Shown in pieces: positions 26,549 to 37,604 of a DNA stretch of 64,000 nt. The stretch's first letter is position 1; each line of letters opens with the position of its first letter. Source of the stretch: Rubellimicrobium thermophilum DSM 16684 (GTDB taxonomy: Bacteria > Pseudomonadota > Alphaproteobacteria > Rhodobacterales > Rhodobacteraceae). A program made the translations under genes and the position numbers. The notes under the pieces are model-generated. The model did not search any database. It saw nothing but the letters and a program-made list of their open reading frames with translations, and had not been told where the DNA came from. The stretch spans positions 274,447-338,446 of the forward strand of contig NZ_KE557322.1 in NCBI RefSeq assembly GCF_000442315.1, written 5' to 3'.

Positions 26549-28352
26549 CTAGACCGGCAGACCGACCACGAAACGGGCGCCGAGCGGTTCGGAAGCGGGA
26601 TCGGCATCGGTGGGGCGGATGTTCTCGGCCCAGATGACCCCGCCATGCGCCTCGACGATCTGCTTGGAGATGGCGAGGCCAAGCCCCGAATTGTTGCCGA
26701 AATGCTCGGGCGGGCGTTCGCTGTAGAAGCGCTGGAAGATCTTTGTCAGGGCGTTCTCGGGGATGCCGGGGCCGGTATCCTCGACGACCACGAGAACCCT
26801 GTTCTCACGCTTGCGCGCCCAGATGCGGATGGCATCGCCTTCCTCGCAGAAGGAGATGGCATTGGTGATGAGGTTGACGAAGACCTGCGCGAGGCGGTTC
26901 TCCAGCCCATGGACGATGATGGGCTGTGCCGGCAGATCGGCGATGAACTCGATGCCCTTGGCACGCGCCTCCTCTCCCAGATGTTCGTTCAGGGTGGTGA
27001 TCAGGCGCAGAAGGTCGAAGGGTTTCTCCTCTTCCTTGACCAGTTCGCTGTCGAGGCGCGAGGCATTGGAGATGTCGCTGACCAGCCGGTCGAGCCGGCG
27101 GACATCATGTTCGATGATCTCGAGCAGCTTCTGGCGCTGGTCCTCGCGGCTGGCGAGGCGCAGCGTCCCCACCGCGGAGCGCAGCGAGGCGAGCGGGTTC
27201 TTGATCTCATGCGCAACGTCGGCCGCGAACTGTTCGTTGGCCTCGATGCGGTCATAGAGCGCCGCCACCATGCCCCGCAGGGCCGCCGACAGCCGTCCGA
27301 TCTCGTCCGGACGCCCCGTGAGATCCGGGATACGGATGCGGCCGGGGCTCATGGCCCGGGCGTTGCGATCGCGCCCGAGTTCGGCCGCGGCGGCCAGATC
27401 GGAGAGCGGATTGGCGATCGTCGAGGCCAGCATCAGGCTGAGGCCGATCGACACAAGGACGCCCACGATGAACATGCGCAGCATCTGCTCCCGCTCGCGC
27501 CGGACAAGCCTGTCGATCTCTCCGGCAGCCGAGCGCACCGCGACCGCCCCCACCGCGCGACCATCCTGCAGAACGGGTGCGGCGACGGCGAAGACCGTGT
27601 GCCCGGCATTGTCCGATCGGGTCTCGACCACGGTGCCCTCTTCGAGGGCCCGCAGGCCCAGCGCGCGGGCATCGGCGATGCGATCCGCCCCGGCGGGGGG
27701 GATGGCCGAAGGCGCGAGAAGACCCGCCGCCATGTCCCACAGTCTGTTGAGGGCATTCGTCAGAAGGGTGCCGTCCTCGCCCCGTTCGAGCCCCGCAACG
27801 GATGCCCCCCCTTCGGATATCGCCTGGGCGACCAGGGATCCCTGCGTGTCGAACAGCAGGGCCTCGGTGCCGCCGCGCAGGTCAAGCCGGGCGAAGGTCT
27901 CTGTGGCATCGAGCCCGTCGCCAGCCGCGAGATTGACCGGCACGCCCGTCGGCAGGCGGGCCTCCACCACATCGGCGATCAGCTCGGCCTCTGCCACCAA
28001 GGCCGCCGCGCGCTGATAGACGAGATTGTCGCGCGAGGGCGTGAACCACAACATGCCCCCGACAAGCAGGATCAGCCCGAGCAGGTTGAAGGTGATGATC
28101 TTGCGCGCCAGCGGGCTGTTCTGGAGCGTGATCAGACCGCGCCGCCGGGGAGAAGGGACCTCGCCCTCGGCGCCGGGGGTCATCCAGTCGTCGCCGAGAA
28201 TGACCCGGCCGGCGGAAGCCGACCCCTCCGTTCCCCCGGCAGGACCCGTCTGCCCCGCCCCCCGTCTGTCCCCCGAGGGCCCGCACGGCACGGCGCACCG
28301 AGGCCAGGCTGCGCACATCCACCGCCGGTGCGGGCCCGGGACGCGCAGTCAT
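26549..28352 (-). CDS. chvG: Sensor histidine kinase ChvG (frameshift near N-terminus)
   Basis: This membrane sensor partners ChvI. In order it has: N-terminal cytosolic tail, TM1 (IITFNLLGLILLVGGMLWF), a periplasmic sensor domain of about 210 residues, TM2 (MFIVGVLVSIGLSLMLAS), HAMP, H-box FAADVAHEIKNPLASLRSAV, N-box VFVNLITNAISF, and G-boxes VEDTGPGIP and GLGLAISKQIVEAHGG. ATG 28352 lies seven bases after the chvI stop. The tail reads MTARPGPAPAVDVRSLASV, then shifts frame in the C/G runs at 28253-28263 into GGTEGSASAGRVILGDDW. Removing one base gives about 600 residues. Senses acid/envelope stress in relatives. Confidence 0.93.
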
Positions 28353-28359
28353 GGCGCCC

Positions 28360-29061
28360 TCACTCCTCGTTGTAGCGGTAGCCGATGCCGTAGAGCGTCT
28401 CGATCGCCGAGAAGTTCTCGTCCACGGCACGCATCTTCTTGCGCAGACGCTTGATGTGGCTGTCGATGGTGCGGTCGTCCACATAGACCTGGTCGTCATA
28501 GGCCACGTCCATGAGCTGATCGCGCGACTTCACGAAGCCGGGCCGCTGGGCAAGGGCCTGAAGCAGCAGGAACTCGGTCACCGTGAGCGAAACATCCTTG
28601 CCCTTCCAGGTCACGGCATGGCGCAGCGGATCCATCGTCAGATGGCCGCGGACCATCACCTTGTGTTCGCCCTCGGGATCGGGGGCCTCGCCCGACAGCA
28701 CCTGCTGCCGGCGCAGCAGGGCGCGGATGCGCTCCACCAGCAGGCGCTGCGAGAAGGGCTTCTTCACATAGTCGTCCGCGCCCATGCGCAGACCCAGCAC
28801 CTCGTCGATCTCGTCATCCTTGGATGTCAGGAAGATGACCGGGATCGAGCTGCGCTGGCGCAGCCGCTGAAGCAGGTCCATGCCGTCCATGCGCGGCATC
28901 TTGATGTCGAGAACAGCCATGTCCGGCAGACGCTTGCTGAAGGCGTCGAAGGCGGATTGGCCGTCATTGTAGGTCTCCACCTCGAACCCCTCCGCCTCGA
29001 GCGTCATGGAGACGGAAGTCAGGATGTTCCGGTCGTCATCGACCAGCGCGATCTTGGACAT
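28360..29061 (-). CDS. chvI: Response regulator ChvI
   Basis: The 233-residue OmpR/PhoB-family regulator has a receiver domain with the acidic pair Asp8/Asp9 (IALVDDDRN), phosphoacceptor Asp52 ([11 protein letters not shown]) and Lys101 (DDYVKKPF). The winged-helix DNA-binding domain follows from about residue 130, ending [34 protein letters not shown]-type. The start at [10 protein letters not shown] gives the standard ChvI length; the frame extends further upstream into the promoter region but without family support. It heads the minus-strand cluster, divergent from pckA. Confidence 0.96.
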   Translation of the reverse strand: MSKIALVDDDRNILTSVSMTLEAEGFEVETYNDGQSAFDAFSKRLPDMAVLDIKMPRMDGMDLLQRLRQRSSIPVIFLTSKDDEIDEVLGLRMGADDYVKKPFSQRLLVERIRALLRRQQVLSGEAPDPEGEHKVMVRGHLTMDPLRHAVTWKGKDVSLTVTEFLLLQALAQRPGFVKSRDQLMDVAYDDQVYVDDRTIDSHIKRLRKKMRAVDENFSAIETLYGIGYRYNEE

Positions 29062-29214
29062 GGGTCTGCCTCTGCTGCTCTCATGTGTTTTTCGTCCACT
29101 GTTCCGTGCACGGCCCCGCGAATCAAGGGAGTGCCGCAAAGGCACCTCCGTTCCGTCACCAATTTGCACCGAAACACCTTAAGGTTGCGTAAACGTCGTG
29201 CAGATTCCTGCCGC

Positions 29215-29249
29215 TGTTCGCGCTAACAGTCCAAGTGCTTGCGCTAACT
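29215..29249. promoter_or_regulatory. Two tandem LacI-type operator-like sites before pckA
   Basis: TGTTCGCGCTAACA (29215-29228) and TGCTTGCGCTAACT (29236-29249) share the GCGCTAAC core exactly 21 bases apart, about two helical turns. Both fit the TGTTANCGNTAACA shape bound by LacI-family regulators; in Rhodobacter the LacI-type CceR is known to control pckA-class central carbon genes. The assignment to CceR is inference. Confidence 0.55.
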
Positions 29250-29341
29250 GGATTTTCTGGCTTTCCGGGCAGGCGCCGGACTGCTAGGGGAAGGCAGCGG
29301 GCCGGACGGATCCGGGCCGTCTTCGTGGCAGGAGGATGGCG

Positions 29342-30945
29342 ATGCTGGATCAGACGATGGAGGACAGGGAACAGACGGCCCCGGCCGGGACGCGAATCGG
29401 GGAACTTGCGGGCACGACACGGAACCTGCCCGAACCGGCCCTGATGGAGATCGCGCTCGCCGCCGGAGAGGGGCGCCTGGGACAGGGGGGGGTTCTCCTT
29501 GTCGAGACGGGGCGTTTCACCGGCCGTTCGCCGAAGGACAAGCACATCGTCCGCCGCGACGGTAGCGCCGGCGATGTCTGGTGGGAGGCCAATGCCGCCA
29601 TGACCGCCGAGGCCTTCGCCCGGCTGCGCGCCGACATGATCGCGCATCTGCGCGGCCGCAGCCTGCACCGGCAGGATCTCTGGGCGGGTGCGGACCCGGC
29701 CCATCGCATCGCCGTGCGGGCCCTCACCGAACGGGCCTGGCATGCTCTCTTCATCCGCCATCTGCTGATCCGGCCGCCGGCCGCGGCGCTGGCCGGTTTC
29801 GTGCCCGACTGGACGGTGCTCAACGTCCCGTCCTTCCGGGCCGATCCGGCCCGCCATGGGTGCCGGTCCGAGACCGTGATCGCCATCGATTTCGACACGC
29901 GCGAAGTGCTGATCGGCGGCACCGACTATGCCGGCGAGACCAAGAAGGCCGTCTTCACGGTGTTCAACTGGCTCATGCCCGAACGCGGCGTCCTGCCCAT
30001 GCACGGATCGGCCAATCACGCGCCGGGCGATCCGTCGGATGCCGCCGTGTTCTTCGGCCTGTCCGGCACGGGCAAGACGACGCTCTCGGCCGATCCCGCC
30101 CGCGTGCTTCTGGGCGATGACGAACATGGCTGGACGGACGAGGGGATCTTCAACGTCGAAGGCGGCTGCTATGCCAAGACGCTGCACCTCTCGCCCGAGG
30201 CGGAACCGGCCATCTTCGCCACCACGCGCCGCTTTGCCACGGTCATCGAGAACATGGGCTGGGACGCCCAGACCCGCGCCCTCGACTTCGCCGATGCCTC
30301 CCGCACCGAGAACACGCGCTGCGCCTATCCGCTGGAGGCGATCCCGAATGCCAGCCCGACAGGCCGGGCGGGCCATCCGCGGCATGTCGTCATGCTGACA
30401 TGCGATGCCTTCGGCGTGCTGCCCCCTGTGGCGCAGCTTTCGCCCGCGCAGGCCGTCTACCACTATCTGTCGGGTTTCACCGCCAAGGTGGCCGGCACTG
30501 AAAGGGGGATTTCGGAGCCCGAGCCAACCTTTTCGCCCTGCTTCGGGGCGCCCTTCCTGCCGCGGCCGCCGGCGGTCTACGGGCGGCTGCTGGGCGAGAG
30601 GATCGCCCGCCACGGGGCACGCTGCTGGCTTGTCAACACGGGCTGGACGGGCGGTCCGTACGGGGTGGGACGGCGCATGCCGATCGCGGCGACGCGCGCA
30701 GTGCTCTCGGCGCTGCTGTCCGGCCTGCTCGACGAGGCGCCGAGCCGCATCGACCCGGTCTTCGGCCTGCGCGTGCCGCTGGCGGTGCCGGGGGTCGATC
30801 CGGGGCTGCTCGACCCGCGCGCGGGCTGGGCGGATCCGGCGGCCTATGACGCGCAGGCCGCGCGCCTGTCGGCATGTTCCGGGAGAACTTCCGCCGCTTT
30901 GCCGACACGGTGCCCGAGGCCGTGCGCCAGGCCGGCCCGGCCTGA
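29342..30945 (+). CDS. pckA: Phosphoenolpyruvate carboxykinase (ATP), frameshift near C-terminus
   Basis: This enzyme makes PEP from oxaloacetate with ATP, the first step of gluconeogenesis. It has the substrate loop [27 protein letters not shown], the kinase loop [15 protein letters not shown], and [12 protein letters not shown] choose ATG 29342 because AGGAGG (29329-29334) is seven bases away; ATG 29336 would leave one base of spacing. The frame breaks at about 30866-30871 (AARLS); one added base restores [19 protein letters not shown] and the stop at 30943-30945. The rebuilt length is about 534 residues, the family norm. Divergent from chvI, as in other alphaproteobacteria. Confidence 0.94.
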
Positions 30946-31044
30946 GGCTTCCCGACCTGCCGCCGCAGATGGCGGATGACGGGGCAGAGGCGACGACGCG
31001 CCCTGCCCCTTGCCGCAGCCCAGCGGCTGCGCCACCTGTGCGCT

Positions 31045-31763
31045 ATGATCGAATGGCAGGACGAGGGGCTTGTGCTGACCGTGCGCCCGCACGGAGAGAC
31101 AGGCGCCATCCTTCAGGCCTTCACGCGCCAGCACGGACGCCATGCCGGAATCGTGCCGGGGGGGGCCTCGCGGCGGATGCAGGCCCATCTGCAGCCCGGG
31201 GTCCGGCTGGCTCTGGTCTGGCGGGCCCGCAGCGAGGATCACCTCGGCCAGTATCGCGCCGAACCCCTTCACAACCGCGCGGCGCTGGCGATGGATGATC
31301 CGCTGGCGCTTGCGGGGATCGCGGCGGTCTGTGCGCTGCTGTCCATCGTCCTGCCCGAACGCGCCCCCATCCCGCCCTGTGGGATCGCACCGAGGCGCTG
31401 CTCGATCTGCTCGAGGCCGAGCGCGCTCTGTGGCCGCTGGCCTATCTGCGCTGGGAGCAGGGGCTGCTCGAGGAGATGGGATTCGGGCTCGACCTGTCGG
31501 CCTGTGCCGTGACGGGCCGACGCGAGGGACTGGTCCATGTTTCGCCCCGCACGGGCCGGGCCGTGAGCCGGGAGGGGGCGGGGGCCTGGGCGGACCGCCT
31601 CCTGCCGCTGCCGCCGGTGCTGCGCGGCGAAGCGCCGGCCGAGCGAGGGGACATCCGGGAGGGACTGAGCGTCACCGGGTATTTCCTGGCCCGCCGCCTG
31701 ATGCCCGATGGACGCCCCCTGCCTGCGGCACGCGACCGCCTTCTGACGATCATCGGGCGCTGA
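31045..31763 (+). CDS. recO: DNA repair protein RecO (frameshifted)
   Basis: RecO loads RecA in the RecFOR pathway. The N-terminus [20 protein letters not shown] and [21 protein letters not shown] are the typical OB-fold half. The frame breaks near 31371-31377; with one added base it continues [39 protein letters not shown] and ends LTIIGR at 31763, the helical C-terminal half. The rebuilt length is about 239 residues, normal for RecO. It lies about 100 bases downstream of pckA on the same strand. A homopolymer-type sequencing error is more likely than loss of an important repair gene. Confidence 0.88.
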
Positions 31764-31817
31764 GGGCGCGAAGCGGCAAGCGCATGTCGCGACCCGGCGC
31801 GACGTGGCCGCGCCCCC

Positions 31818-33062
31818 ATGGAGCATGGGACCATTCCCGTTGCCGGTGCCATCCTGCTGTCCGCCGTCCTCCATCCCCGATCCCTGCGCGCCGAGGACTT
31901 CGCCGTTCTCTTCGGCTTCGATTCCGCGATCCGCGGCCTTCTGCTCTCGGTCATGCCGCTGGTGATGATCCGCGCCTGGGAAGAGGAGACGATCGTCTCG
32001 GGCATCTATCTGGGCGTGGGGCTCGTCTCGCTGGGGGCGGGGCTGCTCGTGCCCTGGGCGTCGCGGCGGGTGTCGCGCGGGCGCCTCGCCTGCGGGGCCT
32101 GCCTGCTCTATGCCCTGGGGATGGCCCTGCTGGTCGCGCAGAATGCCTGGGCGGCGACGGCCGCGCTCCTGCTCAACACGGTGGCGACGGCCACGCTCTG
32201 GGTCTGCCTGTCGGCTTATGTCCTCGACGACATCCCGCGCGAGGCGCTGGGCCGGGCCGAGACGAAGCGCCTGCTCTATTCGGCGGCGGCCTGGACGGCG
32301 GGGCCAGTGACGGGGGTCATGCTCCTCGACTGGTGGTATCCCGCGCCCTTCCTGATGGCGGCGCTCTTTGCGGGACTCATGTTCCTGACGATGCGCCGGC
32401 TGCGCCTGGGCGGCGGCAAGCCGGTGGGGGCCGCCGGCCCGCAGGTGCTGGGCTATCTCCTGCGCTTCCTGCATCGCCCGCGTCTTGTGGCGGGTTGGAT
32501 CTTCGCGATGCTGCGCAGCGCAGGATGGTGGGTCTACATCGTCTATCTACCGCTGTTCTGCCTCGAGGAAGGGTTGGGCCGGTCGATCGGCGGGGCTGCC
32601 GTGTCGGGGACAAGCCTGCTGCTCTTTGCGACGCCCTGGCTGCTGCGGCTCGTGCAGCGCTTCTCGGTGCGGGGGGCGGTGCGCGGCAGCTTTGCCTGGT
32701 GCGCGCTGCTGTTCGCCCTGGGAGGCCTGCTGTCAGCCCCGGCCCCTTGGGCGAGCGTGGCCTGCCTTGTTCTTGCCTCTTTCGGGCTCGTGATGCTGGA
32801 TGTCTGCGGATCGCTGCCCTTCCTGATGGCGGTCAAGCCCTCGGAACGCACCGAGATGGCTGCTGTCTATTCCAGCTTCCGGGATGTGTCCGGCATCGTC
32901 ACGCCGGCGGTGGGGGGGCTGATCCTGCTGGTCGCGCCGCTGGGTGCGGTGTTCGCGGCAACCGGGCTGGCGATGGGGGCGGCCTGGGCGCTGGCGGGAA
33001 CGGTGCATCCCCGCCTGGGCCGGCCGCGTCCGGGCCCGGCCTCTTCGGCAGCGCCGGGCTGA
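31818..33062 (+). CDS. MFS-type transporter
   Basis: The 414-residue membrane protein has about twelve hydrophobic segments in two six-helix halves separated by the basic loop RRLRLGGGKPVGAAG. It shows the MFS-style loop VPWASRRVSRGRLACG after helix 2. I cannot assign a substrate, and no partner gene is adjacent. The start at ATG 31818 is tentative because the first helix is short (IPVAGAILLSAVL). It is flanked by recO 54 bases upstream and faces the minus-strand pduO gene. An exporter of drugs or metabolites is the usual expectation. Confidence 0.82.
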   Translation: MEHGTIPVAGAILLSAVLHPRSLRAEDFAVLFGFDSAIRGLLLSVMPLVMIRAWEEETIVSGIYLGVGLVSLGAGLLVPWASRRVSRGRLACGACLLYALGMALLVAQNAWAATAALLLNTVATATLWVCLSAYVLDDIPREALGRAETKRLLYSAAAWTAGPVTGVMLLDWWYPAPFLMAALFAGLMFLTMRRLRLGGGKPVGAAGPQVLGYLLRFLHRPRLVAGWIFAMLRSAGWWVYIVYLPLFCLEEGLGRSIGGAAVSGTSLLLFATPWLLRLVQRFSVRGAVRGSFAWCALLFALGGLLSAPAPWASVACLVLASFGLVMLDVCGSLPFLMAVKPSERTEMAAVYSSFRDVSGIVTPAVGGLILLVAPLGAVFAATGLAMGAAWALAGTVHPRLGRPRPGPASSAAPG

Positions 33063-33109
33063 GGATCCGCGCCGGGGGGCGGGCGCCCGGCCGCGGGGCC
33101 GGCCGGGGA

Positions 33110-33672
33110 TCAGCCGTCAGCGGAACGGTGGGCGCCCGGCACCCAGAGCAGGTCGTCGCGCCCTTCGCCATTGGCCATCCGCGAGGCCACGAAGAGCCAG
33201 TCCGACAGGCGGTTGAGATAACGCAGCGCGGCAGGGGTCACGGGTTCCTCCTGCGCCAGGCGCACGGCAAGCCTCTCGGCCCGGCGCACCACGGTCCGGG
33301 CCAGATGGAGATGCGCCGCCGCCGCCGTGCCCCCGGGCAGGACAAAGCTCCGCAGCGGCTGCAGGCGCGCGGTCATCGCATCCATCGATCGCTCGAGCCG
33401 TTCCACCTGGGCATCGGCGACGCGCAACCCGCCTTCCGTTCCCGGGCGGCAGAGATCGGCGCCGAGATCGAACAGGTCGTTCTGGATGCGGCCGATCTCC
33501 TCTGCGAGGGGGGCGCGGCATGCAGCCGGGCCAGGCCCAGGGCGGCGTTGGCCTCGTCCACGGTGCCGTAGCATTCCACCCGCAGGGCCGTCTTGGAGAC
33601 CCGCGTGCCGTCGCCGAGACTGGTGTCTCCGCCGTCGCCGGTGCGGGTGTAGATGCGGTTCAGGACGACCAT
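33110..33672 (-). CDS. pduO: Cob(I)yrinic acid a,c-diamide adenosyltransferase, PduO type (frameshifted)
   Basis: The enzyme transfers the adenosyl group of ATP to cob(I)alamin, giving coenzyme B12. The N-terminal ATP motif is [20 protein letters not shown], and the C-terminal signature is [14 protein letters not shown] with [15 protein letters not shown]. The frame breaks in the six-G run 33509-33514; adding one base joins LGLARLHAA to [19 protein letters not shown]. The rebuilt length is about 187 residues, normal for PduO. ATG 33672 lies 35 bases after the small HIG1-like gene and is probably co-transcribed with it. Confidence 0.88.
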
Positions 33673-33707
33673 CGCACGCCTCTTGCGGGGGGGGGACGGG
33701 GCGGGGA

Positions 33708-33920
33708 TCATGCTGCGCCCCTGCTGCGCAGCCAGACATAGAGCACGATCAGGGCCACCGCGACCGCCTGGGCATAGATCCGCCAGCGCATCAGGCGGTT
33801 GGCGTGGCGGCGGTTGAACTCTCCCCCCTGGCCGAAACCGCCGATGCCGACCAGCAGGATGCCCGCCGTGACAAGGACGGCCGCCACGACGACGTAGAGA
33901 AAGGGGTCGGAGAAATCCAT
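33708..33920 (-). CDS. Twin transmembrane helix small protein (HIG1 domain-like)
   Basis: The 70-residue membrane protein has two helices, [21 protein letters not shown] and [17 protein letters not shown], separated by the loop [16 protein letters not shown]. This is the HIG1 pattern (G-x-x-x-N...R-x-N-x-L-M-R-x-R) found in cytochrome oxidase-associated proteins of mitochondria and alphaproteobacteria. It may help respiratory supercomplexes (family knowledge, not shown here). The start MDFSDPFLY fits; the longer frame upstream is antisense to tuf. It precedes pduO on the same strand. Confidence 0.88.
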   Translation of the reverse strand: MDFSDPFLYVVVAAVLVTAGILLVGIGGFGQGGEFNRRHANRLMRWRIYAQAVAVALIVLYVWLRSRGAA

Positions 33921-33995
33921 GAGGCGATCCTGCGGCAACGGGAAGGAGGTGTAGCAGGCAACCGACGGAAGAAAAGGGTGTCCGGCTGCGCGGCG

Positions 33996-34024
33996 CTTGA
34001 TTTTCCGTGGTCCCGCGACTAGAC
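33996..34024 (+). promoter_or_regulatory. Candidate tuf promoter
   Basis: CTTGAT (33996-34001), 17 bases, CTAGAC (34019-34024) resembles the alphaproteobacterial housekeeping consensus CTTGAC-N17-CTATAT. It lies 66 bases upstream of the tuf start in the divergent gap. A similar element lies before rpmC. Confidence 0.45.
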
Positions 34025-34089
34025 CCGCGCGCGTCGTGAAACCCGGGCCGTTCGTTGCGGTCCCCCAGAGGCATGAGGCCACATCCACC

Positions 34090-35265
<1,176 letters not shown>

Positions 35266-35309
35266 GGACCCTGTCGCGGTGCGTCGGCACCGCGATGAGG
35301 CTTGACCCG

Positions 35310-35347
35310 GGATGCGGGGTTCGGTAGGGCCCCGCATCCGAATTTTT
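35310..35347 (+). terminator. Rho-independent terminator after tuf
   Basis: GGATGCGGGG (35310-35319) pairs perfectly with CCCCGCATCC (35330-35339), followed by GAATTTTT. It lies 45 bases after the tuf stop and isolates tuf from the rpsJ operon. Confidence 0.9.
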
Positions 35348-35415
35348 CCCCGTCCGATGTGGACGCGGCAATCCCGCGGCGCCCACCTCTCGACGGATGT
35401 GACAGGACAGGACCG

Positions 35416-35730
35416 ATGGCCGTTCAGAGCCAGACCATCCGCATCCGCCTCAAGGCGTTCGACCACCGGGTGCTGGATGCCAGCACCCATGAGATCGTGC
35501 AGACGGCCAAGCGCACCGGCGCTGCCGTGCGCGGTCCCATCCCGCTGCCCAACAAGATCGAGAAGTTCACCGTCCTGCGCGGCCCGCATATCGACAAGAA
35601 GTCGCGCGACCAGTTCGAGATCCGCACCCACAAGCGGCTTCTCGACATCGTGGATCCCACGCCCCAGACGGTGGACGCGCTGATGAAGCTCGATCTTGCC
35701 GCCGGCGTGGATGTCGAGATCAAGGTCTGA
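35416..35730 (+). CDS. rpsJ: 30S ribosomal protein S10
   Basis: The 104-residue protein [20 protein letters not shown]...[29 protein letters not shown]-type sequence is S10, which also serves as the NusE antitermination subunit. The start at ATG 35416 fits the family; the frame extends upstream into the tuf terminator region without support. It is the first gene of the S10 operon, 68 bases beyond the tuf terminator, and 13 bases before rplC. Full length, no oddities. Confidence 0.98.
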   Translation: MAVQSQTIRIRLKAFDHRVLDASTHEIVQTAKRTGAAVRGPIPLPNKIEKFTVLRGPHIDKKSRDQFEIRTHKRLLDIVDPTPQTVDALMKLDLAAGVDVEIKV

Positions 35731-35743
35731 GGAGGGCGCCAGC

Positions 35744-36598
35744 ATGCTGCGTTCCGGCGTCATCGCCAAGAAGCTGGGCATGACCCGCCTGTTCCTGGAG
35801 GACGGGCGGCAGGTGCCCGTGACCGTGCTCCAGCTCGACAATGTGCAGGTCGTCGCCCAGCGCACCCAGGAGAAGGACGGCTATACGGCCGTCCAGCTCG
35901 GCGCGGGCACGGCCAAGGCGAAGAATGTGAGCCGCCCGATGCGCGGCCATTTCGCCAAGGCCCAGGTCGAGCCCAAGCGCAAGATCGTCGAATTCCGCGT
36001 CTCGCCCGAGAATCTCATCCCGGTGGGCGAGGAGATCATTGCCGCCCACTACTTCCCCGGCCAGTATGTGGATGTCTCGGGGACCTCGATCGGCAAGGGC
36101 TTTGCCGGTGCGATGAAGCGGCACAATTTCGGCGGTCTGCGCGCCAGCCATGGCGTGTCGATCAGCCACCGTTCGCATGGCTCCACCGGCCAGTGCCAGG
36201 ACCCCGGCAAGGTCTTCAAGGGCAAGAAGATGGCCGGCCACATGGGCACGACCCGCGTGACCACCCAGAATCTGCAGGTCGTGCGCATCGACAGCGAGCG
36301 CGGCCTGGTGATGGTCAAGGGGGCGGTGCCCGGCAACAAGGGCGGCTGGGTGACCGTCAAGGACGCGGTCAAGAAGCCCCGACCCGAGAATGTGATCCTG
36401 CCGGCGGCGCTGCGTTCGGCCGAGCGCGAGGCGAAGCGTCTGGCCGAGGAGGCGGCTGCCCGTGCCGCCGCCGAGGCCGAGGCTGCGGCCCGCGCGGCCG
36501 CCGAAGCCGAGGAAGCCGCGATCCGCGCGGCCGAGGAAGCCGCCGCCGCCCAGAGCTCGGGCGGGGAGGACGGAGCCGATGAGGGGAGCGACAAGTAA
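35744..36598 (+). CDS. rplC: 50S ribosomal protein L3 with Ala/Glu-rich tail
   Basis: The protein starts [20 protein letters not shown] and has the L3 signature [19 protein letters not shown] with [20 protein letters not shown]. At 284 residues it is longer than E. coli L3 (209). The excess is a C-terminal tail from about residue 225, mainly Ala, Glu and Arg in a helical pattern, ending [14 protein letters not shown]. Such tails occur in alphaproteobacterial L3, and this one is long. Its TAA overlaps the ATG of rplD (TAATG). Binds near the peptidyl transferase centre. Confidence 0.97.
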   Translation: MLRSGVIAKKLGMTRLFLEDGRQVPVTVLQLDNVQVVAQRTQEKDGYTAVQLGAGTAKAKNVSRPMRGHFAKAQVEPKRKIVEFRVSPENLIPVGEEIIAAHYFPGQYVDVSGTSIGKGFAGAMKRHNFGGLRASHGVSISHRSHGSTGQCQDPGKVFKGKKMAGHMGTTRVTTQNLQVVRIDSERGLVMVKGAVPGNKGGWVTVKDAVKKPRPENVILPAALRSAEREAKRLAEEAAARAAAEAEAAARAAAEAEEAAIRAAEEAAAAQSSGGEDGADEGSDK

Positions 36599-37215
36599 TG
36601 CAGGCTGAGGCGATCACGCTCGCCGGCGAGAAGGCCGGCACCATCGAGCTCGACGACGCGATCTTCGGGCTCGAGCCGCGGGCGGACATCCTGCACCGCG
36701 TGGTGCGCTGGCAGCGCGCCAAGGCCCAGCAGGGGACGCACTCCACCCTGGGCCGCTCCGAGGTGTCCTATTCGACGAAGAAGATCTATCGCCAGAAGGG
36801 GACGGGTGGGGCCCGTCACGGATCCCGCAAGGCGCCGATCTTCCGCAAGGGCGGCATCTACAAGGGCCCGGTTCCGCGCAGCCATGCGCATGACCTGCCC
36901 AAGAAGGTGCGCAAGCTCGGCCTGCGTCATGCGCTGTCGGCGAAGGCGCGAGCGGGAGAGCTGGTGATCCTCGAAGAAGCCCGTGTCGCCGAGGCGCGGA
37001 CGCGGGCGCTGGCGCAGCAGCTCGACCGGCTCGGCTGGAAGCGGGCCCTGGTCATCGATGCCACCGTGGACGAGACCTTTGCCCGTGCCGCGCGGAACAT
37101 CGAGACGCTCGATGTGCTGCCGGCGATCGGTGCCAACGTCTATGACATCCTGCGCCGCGACACGCTGGTCCTGACCCGCGCCGCGGTCGAAGCCCTGGAG
37201 GCGCGACTGAAATGA
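36598..37215 (+). CDS. rplD: 50S ribosomal protein L4
   Basis: The 205-residue protein has the L4 extended loop region [26 protein letters not shown], which lines the exit tunnel, and [20 protein letters not shown]. In E. coli L4 autoregulates the S10 operon; no comparable leader is obvious here. It begins on the last base of rplC's stop and ends with an ATGA overlap into rplW, so L3, L4 and L23 are translationally coupled. Normal length. Confidence 0.98.
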   Translation: MQAEAITLAGEKAGTIELDDAIFGLEPRADILHRVVRWQRAKAQQGTHSTLGRSEVSYSTKKIYRQKGTGGARHGSRKAPIFRKGGIYKGPVPRSHAHDLPKKVRKLGLRHALSAKARAGELVILEEARVAEARTRALAQQLDRLGWKRALVIDATVDETFARAARNIETLDVLPAIGANVYDILRRDTLVLTRAAVEALEARLK

Positions 37216-37511
37216 GCCCGACCCCGGCCCACTATGACATCATCCGCCGTCCGGTCATCACCGAGAAGGCGACGCTGGCCTCGGAGCGGGGTGCCGTCGT
37301 CTTCGAGGTGGCGATGGATGCGACCAAGCCTCTCATCCGCGAGGCGGTCGAGGCGCTGTTCGGCGTCAAGGTGAAGGCGGTCAACACCGTCATCACCAAG
37401 GGCAAGACCAAGCGGTTCCGCGGCCGCCCCGGCGTCCGCGCTGACGTCAAGAAGGCCTATGTGACCCTCGAGGAGGGGCACAGGATTGACGTCACCACGG
37501 GCCTCGCGTAG
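37212..37511 (+). CDS. rplW: 50S ribosomal protein L23
   Basis: The 99-residue L23 protein has [18 protein letters not shown] and the C-terminal strand [19 protein letters not shown]. It sits at the tunnel exit and docks trigger factor and SRP. The ATG overlaps the rplD stop by four bases. A 93-base spacer follows before rplB with no strong hairpin that I could see. Normal length. Confidence 0.98.
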   Translation: MSPTPAHYDIIRRPVITEKATLASERGAVVFEVAMDATKPLIREAVEALFGVKVKAVNTVITKGKTKRFRGRPGVRADVKKAYVTLEEGHRIDVTTGLA

Positions 37512-37604
37512 GAGGCCCGCCTTCGCCGGCCCCGGGCGCTTCCGGGGCCGTGGCGTTCCATCGGGGACCTTCGGGGCCCTTGTACATGACGGAAGACAGG
37601 AACC

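Noticed and set aside
26375-28375. 666-codon plus-strand open frame opposite chvG
   Set aside because: The minus-strand frame has every histidine-kinase motif; the plus-strand reading has no recognisable domain and low-complexity composition.
24356-29061. The PTS-HprK-RapZ-ChvG/ChvI cluster as a novel signalling system
   Set aside because: This gene order is a known, conserved alphaproteobacterial arrangement; nothing in the content is unprecedented apart from the probable chvG sequencing error.
35301-35306. CTTGAC before rpsJ as the -35 of an S10 operon promoter
   Set aside because: The hexamer lies just upstream of the tuf terminator stem, and the spacing places the -10 inside the hairpin, with no CTATAT-like sequence there.
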